Positions 25,847 to 39,087 are shown, counted from the first letter of the stretch. The stretch: 64,000 nt of DNA from Acanthornis magna (GCA_036785705.1 JAWUZG010000001.1:5952001-6016000), one strand, 5' to 3'. Numbers and translations are program-made. The notes: generated by a model not told the origin, from the letters alone.

Positions 25847-26024
25847 AACTGCTTTCTTCTTACTGAGGCCAAGGTCAGAGCTGACAGGGTGCAGAAAACA
25901 CAGCTGTTTGGTGCCAAAAATGGAGAGGAGAAGACAGTTGCATGTGAAGAGCTTGCAGGCTTTTCCCAGAAATTAAGTCTTGCCCTGAACTGGCATAAAT
26001 GTAGGACAGCATTACACAGAGTGA
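25847..26024. repeat. Imperfect direct repeat, right copy
   Basis: Partner of 24833-25010, in the same orientation. The matching core begins CTGACAGGGTGCAGAAA at 25881. The same frame as in the left copy is open here too (ADRVQK...GEEKTVACEEL) and runs on to 26044. Of the core differences about five are silent and about nine change the residue, which does not argue for a protein under selection. No acceptor or donor pair frames it convincingly. Confidence 0.75.
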
Positions 26025-28289
26025 TTAAGTTTTTGGGATTTTAGCAGGAATACAGAGTTCCTACAGAGATCACACGGTCACGATCTGGAGATGCTCAACC
26101 TTCTTTTAGGAGGAGTATGTTTTGGGGAAGAGAGCTGTGCCCAGCCCAAGGGAAGGTGCTGACCAGCAGCTCTTAAAGACTTAAGAAGTCTTTTAGAGAT
26201 ATTAAATACTCACAGGGTTCTAAAGCTTTCATTTTGTATAAATAATTAAACAGTCACCAAGCCAAATAAAACAAGGGAGACTGATTCTATAGCCATGTAG
26301 TCAGGGCATTCATCTAGAAGCTGGGGAGCCATACATCAGTCACTGTGGCAGTGTATATTTAATTATTGATACAGAGTTGGCCAGATGTGACAAGGAAGCA
26401 TTAGCAAAAACACAGTAGAATAAGCTGGTGCTCAGGGAAGTCATCTTGGATAGGAAAGGCTGCAGTTCAGTGCCCCAGACAATCATGTGCTTTGTTATAA
26501 GCCATGTTCATGCACACGCCGGACATTACTGGCTCCTCTGGAACATGCATGGAGTTTCTCTGCACAAAAGGAGCTTTGGCAATCTTACTCGGTCCCAGTG
26601 AAGGTCAAGAATAGTTTTGAACTCTCAGAAAAAAATATCTGAAATTGAAAAAAGTCTCCTGTGCAGCTTTACCATAAGGATCAACGGCCTTGATGTTACA
26701 CATATATCTGACAAACTCTTGCCTATAGGCAAGCACATGATTCCCTTCAAATGTGCCATTGCCTCTCATAGTTCTGAGCCATCAGAGCTATTTTGAGGAA
26801 GCACAGATCAGGTCCTGCTTCCAAAAACTGCTGCAGCAGTTAGAAAAAAAAGATGAGTAGAGGCCTGAGCAGGTGGGAGCAGCTTCTCCTGGTGCCAGGG
26901 ATTTCCCTGCTGCACGGCAGGCAGCGTTTGCTGTACACCATCCCCACCGCGTCCGTGCAGGGGCTGAGGGCATGGCTGGAGGCAAGAAGGCAGAATTGGC
27001 AGTGCAGTCTAGCAGAGCAAATGCTGAGCAATGCAAAAGCAATGCACCCAAGGCGGTTTTCAGGCTGAGGATTACAGGAGTGGAAGGAGAGCTTAAAGCT
27101 GCTCTCATCTTTTCTGACTTGAGCACAGGGGGTCTGGCCTTAAATTGTTAACATTTTGTAAAATGAATAACCGTAAACATTTATTTTAAAAGCAAAGCAA
27201 GGTTGGGCTGAGGAAGATCTGAAAGGAAATGAAATCACAAAAGCTGCATTAAGATAGCATTATGAATCTGGTTTGCACCCCAGAAATACTGGGCTCACTC
27301 ACCCTCTTTATTAGACCTAGGGTTAAGAGAGGCTGTCAGTCTGGATTTCCAGACTTGGGTTGGAATTTCCTTGCTTTTTATGGGTTTAAACCACTCGATG
27401 ATATTATTTTAGCATACTTTCCATGGCTTAATTTTTAAAGTGGAGCAGTAACTGTGCTTAGTCCACTGAGGTTATTGTCCTTGGTAATCTTTACTTTACG
27501 GTTACATAAACAGCTGAGAATTATAGAGGCTGAGTGACTGTTCAATAAAAAAGAAAATGCCCTCTTAAATTTAACAGGGTCCAAGGAAGGAAACATGGAC
27601 TTGATACTCTCCTGGCATTCAAACAGAACTGTAGCCATCACTCTGTTTTGTTTCCACTTATAGCACTTTGTAGAATATCCCAGAATTGGCATTACACACA
27701 CATGATTTTGAATATATGCGTATTGCACAGTAGAGTAGTGCATGGCAACAGAAAGACAAGATTACAGATAGTTTATAGGATTTTTGCCTCTCTAATAAAA
27801 TGCATTAAATGTGACAAAATGTTAGAAATTAATTACTCTTGCTGAGACTTGGGTATGTACATATTCTGATTCTTGAACCTATAATATGTCTTTGGTCAAC
27901 CACACCAAACCCTTTTCCTACCTATGCATAGCCACAGATGGTCCCCTCTGCTGCACCACTCCCTTGTCCCTAAATGCCTTCCTAGTTTCTCATTTTCCAG
28001 CTCACCTCCTACACATTCTCAATCCAGATATACAGCTTTCAGTAAAATCCATGTAAGCAGATGTGGAAAGGGGCTGGCAGAACTCAACCATCCTGGTACC
28101 TGGGGTTGTTCCATAAAATACATCAAAGATCTTACTGGAGGAAGGTGGTGATGAATGCTACAAACACAATAAATCTCCATCCAGAAAAGAGCTGTTTAAA
28201 CAAAAGACATGGAAAAAAAAAAGTGTGAATTGCATATGAATTCATGTAGTCATCAAATTAGAAATCTAAAACTATGATGGGAATGAAAT

Positions 28290-28455
28290 TAGAAAAAGCT
28301 GCCCAGTAGAAGTAGTCAGTGAGGCAGCCTGGCTGGTTTTAAGAGGAACTCAGGCAACATTTTACATGTTGTTATATAGCACACTTGCCTGACATTGCAT
28401 GAGACTACAGTGAGACTAAGAAGTCTCTTCCAGATCTGCATTCCCATGAATTTAC
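28290..28455 (+). repeat. Probable old CR1 3'-end fragment
   Basis: The order GCTGGTTTTAAGAGGAACTC, GGCAACATTTTACATG, ACTTGCCTGACATTGCATGA, then AGTCTCTTCCAGATCTGC and CCCATGAATT resembles the end of an old reptile-type CR1: GGTTTTTAAGACCAGGC...GACAAACAT...GACTTGATGACCTC...GTCCCTTCCAGCCCTAC...TTCTATGATT. Divergence is high and the 5' limit is vague. Chance similarity cannot be ruled out by eye. Confidence 0.45.
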
Positions 28456-30921
28456 AAGGACATATTTAAACAACCTTACGAGTAAAAACAGTGAGGGGAT
28501 TTTTTTGTGTATGTCATTTTTCTTGTTGTTCTTTTGGTGGCTTTTTTCCTGCGAAAGGATCTCCTGCATTTAAAATATGCATTTCTAAATTTGAACCACA
28601 TTAGCCAGCTGATATGTCCTATCATGCAGGCTGTAGTGTGGACTGAGCTCCACACTTTCCCACCACTGCTAACAGAGGCACAACCAACTCCGACCCTTCC
28701 AGGAACAAAACACGTCCATATATGCAAGTCTCATTTCTCACTCAATACATCCTCCCACCCCCATTCCCATTATCTTCATTGCTAAGAATAGTAATAAATA
28801 ATTTCACAGTGATAAATTCCATGTGTGACAAATGCTAATGTCACCTAACACAGTGCTAGGAAGTGCTCAGAAACTATGGTGACGGTGGCATAATACTGTG
28901 AACAGAATGGCACACAAACTCAATTTACAAGGTTTTTTTTCTCCCTTAAGTCTGTAGATCCATATTTGAGAGATTGAGATGAATTTTAAGTTGTTTTTCT
29001 CATTGCAATCTAACAAGCTTTTTCTCTATATTTTTTGTTACAACACGTTCTTTTTTTTTTCTTGGAAGAAACATAGAATTTCTGAAATCACAAAATGAAT
29101 GCCTCTTTCTTATTGTTATTACTTGACATTTATGAGAAATGGTTACAGGTCAGGAAGCCCAAGGCCCCACTGAATAATTGACTGGAAGATACTCATGTAT
29201 TTGAACCAGTCGATTCCGTTGAACCTGTCTGCTAACTGTTCCCTCTGTCTTTAGACAAAACAAGAGAAGCATTTGGTTCAGAAATCAAAGACCAAGTAGC
29301 AATTAGAGAATGCACTTAACAGTTTCTCTGGATGTGAGAAAGGTCATGATGGTGGGAGACAACCAGAAATAATATAATCTTCCCATCAACTGGCCTATAT
29401 GAAATTATTTGAAGTAATTCTAGGAAATAGATCTTCTCATTGTCTTGCCCTCCCATGCCCCCTAGTAATATTTTTCATTAAATATCAGTTCTGTGGATGA
29501 GATTTTTTTCTGTTTAGGTTGAAAAGATGATAAAAGTAGCCAATGGACAAGTTTTGAGGTTGGAGTGGAAAAAGTAGGTAGGAAAGGTGAAGCAGCAGAG
29601 AGCATTCTCCTGGTCTGACTGCATGTTTTGAAGGCTTCCTGACATGGTGGATAATATGACCTGGAGCAGGAAGACTTGGATCAGTAAACATAACTGGTCT
29701 GAGTTATAGCCACAGTGTGCTTCAGGAAGTTAGGATACGAGTTAGTTCAGGAATCTGACTTAGGATATTTGTATGGTTAACCATGGGCTCATTTATGGGT
29801 TTTAATTTGGTCAGCCTTATTATCCACACCAAAAAAAAATGTAATAGCTGGAGTGTAGATTAGAAGCCATGCTTTGCTGCAATCCATTCCATGACTGTCT
29901 TTATAGAGCATATAAGATCAAAAGTAATGGGAGAACTCAGAGTTTTTTCTTAACTGTTTCCACTGGAGACCAGAGAAGTTTGTCTGCTGCAGAGACAATT
30001 GTACAATAGTACAACTTTAGGAAAGAAGTTTATTGCTCTCAAAACAAGCAGCATGGGATATGAACCCAATCCAAACCAGATCACTGCAGCAGAGTCTTTC
30101 TAAACAGAGACTTGGCAGTGATGGCCAGTTTGAGATCTGCACTTAGTCTTGTGCACTGAAATGGTCTGTTGGTGATGTGCCTTAAAATTGCTAAATTGTA
30201 AGGTTTTTATTTCAATGGTGAATTGAAATGCCATTGTATCGACATATATCAGATTGACAACCCAGCAAATCCTGGTGAGTCTTATATTGGGCTGAGATCT
30301 GAGAGTGTAGCCATTCCCATCGCCTGTGCTCTGCCGTCTCTGGTAGGCATTTGGATGAAAGACCCAGAACAAGCTCTGGCTAGATGCTGGATTTGGATAA
30401 ATCAATGCACCTTTCTGTACAGGGCAAAGACAGTGATCTCATTTAGGTGTTCAGATTCAGATTTGATGACCCAGGTGAGTTGCTTTCTACAGTCATCCTT
30501 TGGAAAAACAAACCTGAGTCTCATCTGCCTCTTTCAGCAACAAGAGCTGTGGAAAAACCCATCTGAATGAGTACACTCCAGGGGTACATTCAGTAGGAGG
30601 AGTACAGCTCTGTGCCCTTCTCACGCTGATAAAAACACCCCTGCAGTTTTGTGACTATCAATAGTCCCAGTGATATTCTATCTCCTCTAAAAAGTTTTTT
30701 TTTCTTTGTTGTTATTGTTGTTTTGGTGTGGGTTTTTTTTAAACCTTAAATGATTTTTTTTCTATGGATTTATTTCAATGGATAACTCACAGAAGTGATG
30801 GTCTGTACACTTAAGGTGACAAACAGTATATTATTCAAGCAGTGGTATTTGTGGCAATAATCTCTACAAAAAAGCTTCATGTACTACTTTTAATTTTAAT
30901 TAACATATGATTGAAAAGATC

Positions 30922-30936
30922 CTATCTATCTATCTG

Positions 30937-30991
<55 letters not shown>

Positions 30992-31004
30992 CTCCATCTA
31001 TCTA
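30922..31004. repeat. CTAT tetranucleotide microsatellite
   Basis: About 80 bp of CTAT units with a few changes (CTGT near the left end, CTCTCCAT near the right end). Read on the other strand it is a GATA array, as at 10207-10323. Confidence 0.97.
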
Positions 31005-31819
31005 TTACCCCCATGCATCAGTTCATAGGAAGACTCTCCCTTTTCCCTGTAGATGAATCTTAATAAGAAGAAAAGAGTAATTTGTCCAGGACAAGTGTAG
31101 TTTTCAGATTCTAAGTTTGGACTTTGCTTTGCTTTTGCTATAGAACCCACTTAAAATTACACAGCAGCAGTTTCTTGGTAATTGTCATTTTTGCAAAGTT
31201 CCAAATCATCAGAAGCAAAAGGAAAGCTCAGATTAGGTGGCAGGATTCCAAAGACAAAGCCTCTGTGTTATAGGCCTTGCAAATTCAAGTAGGTTTCCCA
31301 TGATCTCTGTGAGAGCTCGTCACAGCTCGGATGCTTGAAAAACAGTGACTTTTAACTACCAAATTGTGCCTCCTTTCTTTTTCACAAAAGTCACTAACCA
31401 GTTTTTCAGAAAAGTTAAGCAGAAATCTGCTTGTAGGAGTCACACAGCAGAATACTAATTGACTTAAACAAAGGAGGAGTGGGTCTGTTACAACCCCCTT
31501 TATTGGGATATGACATACATCCGAATTTTCTTTTTGCATTCTTGTGTTGTTTTGGGTTCTTTTTCCTTCTGCTCTAGCCATCAATTTAATGAGTGTTGAC
31601 CCTGTCAATACCAATTTCCTCTTCTCAGGCCACCACGTTCAGAGTTTGGTGGGCATTCAATAGAGATTTACTGTTGACTGGGTAATTTGAGTTCATGTGT
31701 GTGGTGAAAAATTAGTGAGGAGAATTACCCAGAAAAGTGGATGCCATGACAATGCATGTCACCATGGTGTGACCAGCTCTGCTGACATAGGTTTCAAAAG
31801 CTCTCCCCCTGTGAAAATG

Positions 31820-32160
31820 GGGCCTGTTTGCAAATTAATTAGTTTCTGGCAGCAGCTTGATTGTTGACCCAAAGTTTGTAGAGTGGAAAAACAATCAGAT
31901 TAGTGTGTTCAATATAAAGGCCCAGCGCGGCGCTCGAGTGCAGTTTGCCAAACTGTTGAAGCCGTGAATAGAGTGAAACAAATTCTTTTTTGAGAAGCCA
32001 AGGCAAAGGTTAAGTGTGATGTGACTGGAGCACGCTGGCCGCAGGGCGGTGGGTAGAGAATTAAAGGTTTCAGCCACACAAAAATAGAGAGTGCTGAGCA
32101 AGTTGCATTGAATTTAATGAAATTCACAGCTTCAGACGCAAAAGTGTTTGGCAATGGTTT
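31820..32160. promoter_or_regulatory. Candidate intronic control element (unproven)
   Basis: The block is free of repeats and unusual for its surroundings. At 31827-31842 TTTGCAAATTAATTAG combines an octamer-like and a homeodomain-like site. ATTGTTGACCCAAAG and AAAACAATCAG, both SOX-like, flank it within 70 bp. CCCAGCGCGGCGCTCGAG at 31920-31938 brings several CpGs into a CpG-poor intron, and CACGCTGGCCGCAGGGCGG adds more at 32030-32050. No gene, CR1 or microsatellite explains it. These are motif resemblances only; conservation was not tested. Confidence 0.3.
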
Positions 32161-33159
32161 TAGTCTGCGTTAAAGGGAGAAATAAGATGGCTTTGTTTTA
32201 AGAAGTTTTCTTTGTACATCCATGTGGGACACCAGAGAGCCTCTAAAGGGTATTAGAGTCACTTCCTGAGTCTCCACGTTGTTTCTAAGCACCTGCAGAC
32301 CGAGGTTTGTACCAGTTCCTCCCACCCCCCACCACACACTAACTCCCTTTATCTCTAATGATTCAAGCCAAGTTTCCCATTTATCACCTCCGACATTTGG
32401 GCGGGGTTCTTTTAAATAGTGCTGGTGTGGGGGCTCATCGGCAAACAAATTAGAAATCCCTACTTGTGAATAAATGACTGGCTAAAGTTTGTTATTCAGG
32501 TAGTGAGACAAAGGATAGATACCAAAAAATAAAACAGACCAGATCTGTAGCTGATAATACAGGACAATGACCCCTATGCAGCCAAGATCTTATTTCTACT
32601 CATTGCTGTGTTCATCTCCTTTCATTTTTACTCTTCATTCCTTCAATGGCTATTTTTTAATATATATATTTGCCCTTCATCATCCGTTTTGGGCATTCAG
32701 TGTTATTATCACCCTTGTAAAAGTTCCTTTATATCAAACAATCCCTATGCATTTTAAAAATTATTGTTTTCCCACTATGACAAATAGAAAGAAAGAAAGT
32801 GCCAACTGTTGTGAAGGAGACCATGTTCATGGGCAGTTGAGGTATCTTCTCTTGGATCAATGTTTTAGCCCTGTTGGCCTGGATCAGACCCAGGGGAATG
32901 GGAGGACAGAGCTGCTGAGATGAAAACACTTAGGGTTCCACTACCACATAGCCTCCACCCCATCAAGTAACTGAGATGCCCAGCAGAGTTAATGATGTGA
33001 GGATATAGCCCCTTAGTCTGTTCCCACCTCTTTCCCCCATTCCATAAAATTCCAACTCCTAGCCTGCGACCTATGCAAACTCTGTGATTTGTTCTCGCTA
33101 ATGGGGCTGAACCTACCCCCTTCACACTAACATTCCTGAACCGTGAATTGCTTGTCCCA

Positions 33160-33330
33160 AAAGGCATTTAGTGTTGCTTGCAATTAACACAACTGATTGC
33201 TCAAAGCCGGCACCTGAGGTGGCATGGAGCCAGCTGGAAGCATAATTGGCTCCTTAGCAGGAGAAACATCCACTTCGCAGTGGAGTCTGTGATGACGGAA
33301 TTATTAGTTCAAAGTAAGCCAGGTATGTGA
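33160..33330. promoter_or_regulatory. Candidate intronic control element with paired E-box half sites (unproven)
   Basis: CACCTGAGGTG at 33211-33221 is a perfect 11-base palindrome of the CACCT/AGGTG half sites bound by ZEB and Snail family repressors. It sits among CAATTAACAC, GATTGCTCAAAGCC, CATAATTGGCTCC and GATGACGGAATTATTAG, in a block without repeats. Short motifs like these occur by chance, so confidence is low. Confidence 0.22.
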
Positions 33331-35581
33331 ATACCTGTTCTATACATTAAAGCCTCCACTAGCACTAGACAGATGAATTATCGCTCTCTCAAAGCCTCCC
33401 TTTCTCTCTGTCTCCGGAACTTCCCCTTCTCTTTGTTCATGAAATCGCGCACATTTCAGCCTGAATATTTGCAAGGCTGAGTAATTGCTTTTGTTCTTTA
33501 GGTTATTTAATTACAAATCTCAGTAGATGACAGGTCCTGTGCTCTAAAGGAAGACATCACATTTGCACAGTTACAGAATCCCAACACAAATGTGTGTGGC
33601 AAATCAGTGACTGCAGATTTATTCATGCCCTCTGGGACCTGCACTGCCTTTTCAGCTTAGCATGCAATATGATTTAAATTACAGCTTGTGCAGAGCTGTG
33701 CCTTGGGATTACACTCCATGTTTCCAACTGTTTATAGTTCAGTGAGCTTTAACCTCTGTGATTCTGAAAATTAAATAATGTCACGGCTGATATCAAACTG
33801 ATGGCTGGTACTAGATTGCTAAATACTGTGTAGTATTAAAAGCCTATTTTTACAACAAAGTGGAAACGTCAATGTATTTAAAACATTGATAGCACGTTCA
33901 GGTAGTTCAAGAGCACAATTCAAAAGTTACATTAGCAAAGAATGGCAAAGCTAATATTAAACTCTCTTATCAAGGATATTGTTTCAGCTCCTGAATTTAG
34001 CAGAGTTGAGGCTTTGGACTTTACTAGAGCAGGACTGAGCCTAACGCAGTGCTTTGTGATGAAGTAGACACAAAGAGTGAGCAAGATCAAGAGATGTAGA
34101 TAGAGCATCTGTTAAGGTTAAATTCAGATTTATTAATTCCTTGCAGAAGTTTCATTATTTCTGAAATACTGTGCTATATCAAATGTTACATCTTGAAGAC
34201 CTTTTTGTGCTGTAACTGTGGGCATCTTAATATTTCTGTAGCCTTTGAAGAGGAGCGGTGGAAACAGCTAATTAGAAAACTCTGTATTTAATATGACATG
34301 TAATTTCCCATCAAATTACATTTCATTATTTGCAGGGGTTTAATTGATGCAAAAACATTTAGTTGTTTTTCTCCATTTAGTTCTGCAAATTCACATTTCC
34401 AGGATAGAAACTATTCCAGTCCCACTTGAGCCACTTCACCATGTCCTTCCCCAGGCTCCATCAGGCAACACTGCAAAACAAAAGGGTGAAACTGATGTCA
34501 CCAACAGCATCATTTAGGCCATAGAGCCTCATTCATGACTGTGGGGTAAGGAAGGGGGAACAGGAAGGGAAAAGGACAAATGGGAGAGGCAAATGGAAAC
34601 TTATTTTTCACTTGTAAAGGCAGCATGTTGGACTAAATAACAGAAAACAAAGAAAGAAGAATTCACAGAATTTCAGTTATCAGATATGATGAACAGATCA
34701 TAGAAGCACACAAAATGCTTGACAAATGTTTCCTGTTTGTTGCCTTTAGGTTTTGACGGTGCAATACCTCCATTTTGCTGCACTGCCAAAGTGGTACTTC
34801 TTTTTCCCCTTGCTATTTAGAATGCCCTATTCTACTTATTTCAGTCTTCCATGTGTAGCTTTTAGTTATCAAAGTGGTGTCAAAAATATCCCATCCCTTG
34901 CCATTCCACTGGATTCTGTAGGCTTATAAAAATGCACCCTTGTTGAAAGGTGGCTGTTAAATCTGATTTTTTAAACACGTAGCTCAGTGCTTTTACATAC
35001 CATATAGAAAAAAAAAAAGGTATGGTAAAGTTTATAGTAACATCTAAGAGGTCAAAGCATACAGGTGATCACCAGCTAATAGTTGATAGTCAGAAGCAGT
35101 GAATGACTCAGATGATGTGCTGGTATACAGATAACATACAGTGTTACTGAAATGTTGTAAAATTTCTTTTAAGAATCTCAATATCAATCTCAAATGTAGC
35201 TGTATTGTTCAAAAGACTGTTGAAGATGGCCCACCAAAACTGAAGCTGATAAGCCTTTTTTAGCTCTTTTTCCCTCTGTTTTGAGATCACTGGTGTCTAC
35301 AGGCTGAATGTTTCTGTCAGTAAGGTGGGCTGCCTTGTGGTGTTACCAGGGAAAATTATCTCTTTCAAAGGCAAGGATTAAACTGTAAATCTTTGAGACT
35401 ACCATTTATTGTACAACATCCAGCGGAATTTGATGTTCTGGAGCACTTAGAGCTGCCACAAACACAGAGTAAATGAAGACATAATAGTTTCCTTTCTGAT
35501 TTACCTTTTAAAGTGATAAGCTGGCCTGTGCTTTTTTTTAGGTTCCTGAATTATGGAGAAGTGTATTTTTAGCATATCTTC

Positions 35582-35615
35582 ATATATATATGTATATTAT
35601 ATAGATATATATATT
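35582..35615. repeat. AT dinucleotide-rich repeat
   Basis: ATATATATATGTATATTATA followed by TAGATATATATATTT. Short and interrupted. Confidence 0.8.
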
Positions 35616-38600
35616 TAATTCCCTCTTGGTAGGCTTTAAAGATTTCTGTTCAGGTAAGTACAGCAAGATTTGTAGGAAGATTTTGTTAGAGAAGCTGGTA
35701 CAAGCAGAAACAAGATGACCTTCCAGTGACAGCTTTTTTACAGCTGATCATTCAGAAAAAAGCAGAAGAAAAGTTATTTTAAGGACTGGATTACATATTT
35801 TTCCCATTCATTGCACAGCTCCTATGAAATAGTTGCAAGCATTCAGTGATAATACATTATCTGTGAATATTGCCATATATCTGAGGATTTGTGTTTATTG
35901 ATTCTTTTACTGCCATTAGAGCAAAATTCAATATCCTTGTAAGTAAGAAGTGTTCCACTGATGTCAGTGAGGTTATTCATATTTCCTGAGCTTTATAATA
36001 ACATTTGTCACACTGTAAAGTTTGGGAGTCATGGGGCACAGCTTTAGTTACCCACTCCTTCAGTCTCTGTGTCCTGTTCTCCTGTTTCTGTAAAGCAACT
36101 TCCAGTAAGGGCAGAAAAAAACTCCATGAGAGAGGAAGGTACAAAATCTTTCTATGCAGTGTTTTACATGGACTAGTGAGTCATCAGCTTTTTTCACAAG
36201 ATTGTGTAAATGGGATGTCATTATCAATACTCAGTTCTGTTCCATATTTGACATACTGTCAACTTTAATATTTTTTTGCCAGACCTGTTGGTGGAAAGCA
36301 TTCTTTAAAAAAAATTCCAGTTTCCCGTTCACTACAGGGCTTATATTTTTTACTGCATTTCTTTCTTTTGTTACTTTTTAAATACTTCTGTTAAACTTTC
36401 TGCCAATTCCTCTCCCTGGGGTTTATGTATCACAAACAAGAGTGCTCCAAAGTCCTCCCTCACTGCTTTTTAAAAACACAAAAATTTTGAGTCTGATACA
36501 ATGAAATTTTCATTCTTAAAAGTCACAGAAATTGCATCAAATATTCCTGAAGTGCTGTCAGTGAATAAATAAAAAAAAGAAGGCGTTGCTTGTATAAAGT
36601 ATAAACGAATGAAACAATGTTTGAGAAGAACAATTTTCTGACAGTGCAGGTAATATTGCAAAACTTTTCTATCTGAAGCAACTGCATAGTTTTCATCTCC
36701 CCTGCGCTATCAAATGCTTTTTTTTTTTTCTTTTTTAATGAACAGAACTGAGTTTCACATCAACAACAAACGAGTACATTATTTCAGTTGGGTAAAACCC
36801 TGTTAATACTTTATGTTGACTGAAGCTAGATTAAGTTGGAAACACATATTGTGCTCACATGACTACTGAAAGAGGTTGTCACAACTGATGCTATCGCACT
36901 GAATACCTCAGGTTGTACAGACGCCTTACTGCATTTTGTGTTGCTGTGCTACCCTGACACATGAGCTAAAACCAGTCATTCACCCAGCCCTTTCCTCAAT
37001 CTTTGCTGCCATCCCTCATTAATCCTACTTTAATGGATTTTTATGTCAAGTTGCTTTACACTAGCTGTAAAAGTTCATTATACCAACAAAACGTTTCTCG
37101 TAGTTTGACAAAATTACCTCAATGCTTTATCTGAATCTAAAGGATTCAACAAAGAAATTGAAGTACAAGAGATTGGAAAAGTTAGGAAATTTCTTCAGGA
37201 GTGTTCTCCACTGGATAACTCCTTGGGAACTGTCGTGGGCAGATGATCATTTTCAAATGAATGAACAACCCTCACTGGGAGTTGAGACTCTGCTGTGATA
37301 GAGTCCTGTCGAGTTTTTGATGTGACATCAGGGAGGAGATATTTTTTTTAATAGTGACACAATCCTTTCCACACATTTCAAATTGAACGTGGCAGTACAA
37401 AATTGGGAGTTTGTCTTTCTGTTTTCAAAAAAGATGGTTTTTGACACAAAGGACATATTAGTTCACTTTTTAGGCAGAAAAAAGTAATATTTCTGTGGAC
37501 AAATGGTGCTGGAGACAGGGTTATGCACTACATGGAGCTGACAGAGAAATGTTAGGAATTTAGCTTTCAAGAGGCACAGGCTGAAGATAGGCTTGTCAAG
37601 CCAGTGCTGTTCAGTTTGGGGTTTCATGCTTTTGCTAGTCATGCTGCTGAGGGCTGTCCCACTTTCCCCACACTGGGATATGTTTGCCATGTTAATTCCC
37701 AGCTATTCCTCACACTCAGCCAGGTATTTGCTGCCTGCAAAGAGCTGTGTCAGGAGTTTGGCTGATGGTGTTGCTTCAGCATGTTCCCTCTGCCTTCAGG
37801 ACACCTTCTCATACCCTTAATTTCCAGGTGGCAAAGAGAAAGACACATCTCTCAGCATTCTGAAAGGCCTGAGAAAATCACACTAGTGGAGAGGAACAGG
37901 TTTGGTTTCTGACTTTTGCATCAACTGCCATAAACTGCTTGGGCATCCCCAGGGACTTGTGCTCCACCTGCGAATCTTTAGAGCTTACAAAAGGCAGGCC
38001 TGTAGCGTGGCTCTATATGCCAAAAGTCTGTAACACCCCAAATCAGAAACATCTTTTGTCTTCAGAGCCTCCATGCTCCACTTCCTCCCCTAATACATCA
38101 CTTCTTAGCATAAAGACTGTGGTATTTAGTTCTTGTCACTCATCCAGAGCTCTAAAGATGTAGGTTACAGTTAAGGCACAGGCTTTCTAGTGTTTTTATT
38201 TCCAAACATCAATGTCAAAAACTTCAGATAAATGACTGAGAGAGGAAGAAACAGGCTCTTAGCTGGAACTCTCATTAGCTTTAAGAAATACAGAAAATTG
38301 AGATTAAAGTATTCCTAAATGGAGACAATGCACTGCCAGCCTCACTTTCTGTTCTGCGATGGACACTCAGTTTTCTCAGTTGCCCAATTACTCTCTCTGA
38401 GGGACAAGTAAATACGTTTAAAATTAATTGTGTTGATAGATATACAACAACCTTAAAACACAGTCAGTAATGGAACGGAGGTGTTAATTTTGCTTGTTGT
38501 TCTGTAAGGAGATAATAATCACCTCTTTTAAATTAAATAGGGTGGATAGATCATGAGCATTGTTTTGTGAGAAATCTAATTTATGTTGAGCACTAAGCTA

Positions 38601-39032
38601 TAATTTTACTGAACTTTATATTCACTTTTCTTCACCACATAATTAGTCTTTAACAGGGAATCAAAACTATTGTTGTCTCTTTAGAACAAAGGCTTCAGAA
38701 ACTGATAATTGCATCAGAGACCAACATTTTCTCCCTTCTCTTTCCTGTGGGAGCTAAAATGTTACTCCCAAGATATGTTTATGCTGAATTGTGCCTCCAA
38801 GGCAAGAGGAGGAGAGAGATCTTGGGGTGGTCGCATTGTCTTGGCTGGCACTCAGGGACTCATGTGCACCACTCTAGAGGTGCTGAGCACCCCAAAATGA
38901 GGTTGTACTCCTCTCACTGTCACTTGGCCCTGCATCTCTGCCACCCTCCTGGAGGGCACCCATGGCTCAGTCCCCTTGGCCTCGCCAAGTTTTCACTTCT
39001 CCTGCTAGCTGCCCAGCCAGCATGGAGCCTGT

Positions 39033-39087
39033 ATGCTTTAGGATGTTTAGGATGCTTTAAGATGTTTAGGATATGCTTTAAGATGTT
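39033..39087. repeat. Short tandem repeat, 19-21 bp unit, about 2.7 copies
   Basis: The units are ATGCTTTAGGATGTTTAGG (39033-39051), a 21-bp form with TTTAAGATG (39052-39072) and a partial third, ATGCTTTAAGATGTT (39073-39087). A shorter inner repeat, TTTAGGATG, suggests that it grew by slippage. Confidence 0.85.

Noticed and set aside
34626..34650. GTTGGACTAAATAAC, similar to the GGTTGGACTAGATGA word of CR1 3' ends
   Set aside because: The words that should follow in CR1 (AGGTCCCTTCCAACC) are absent, so a chance match is more likely.
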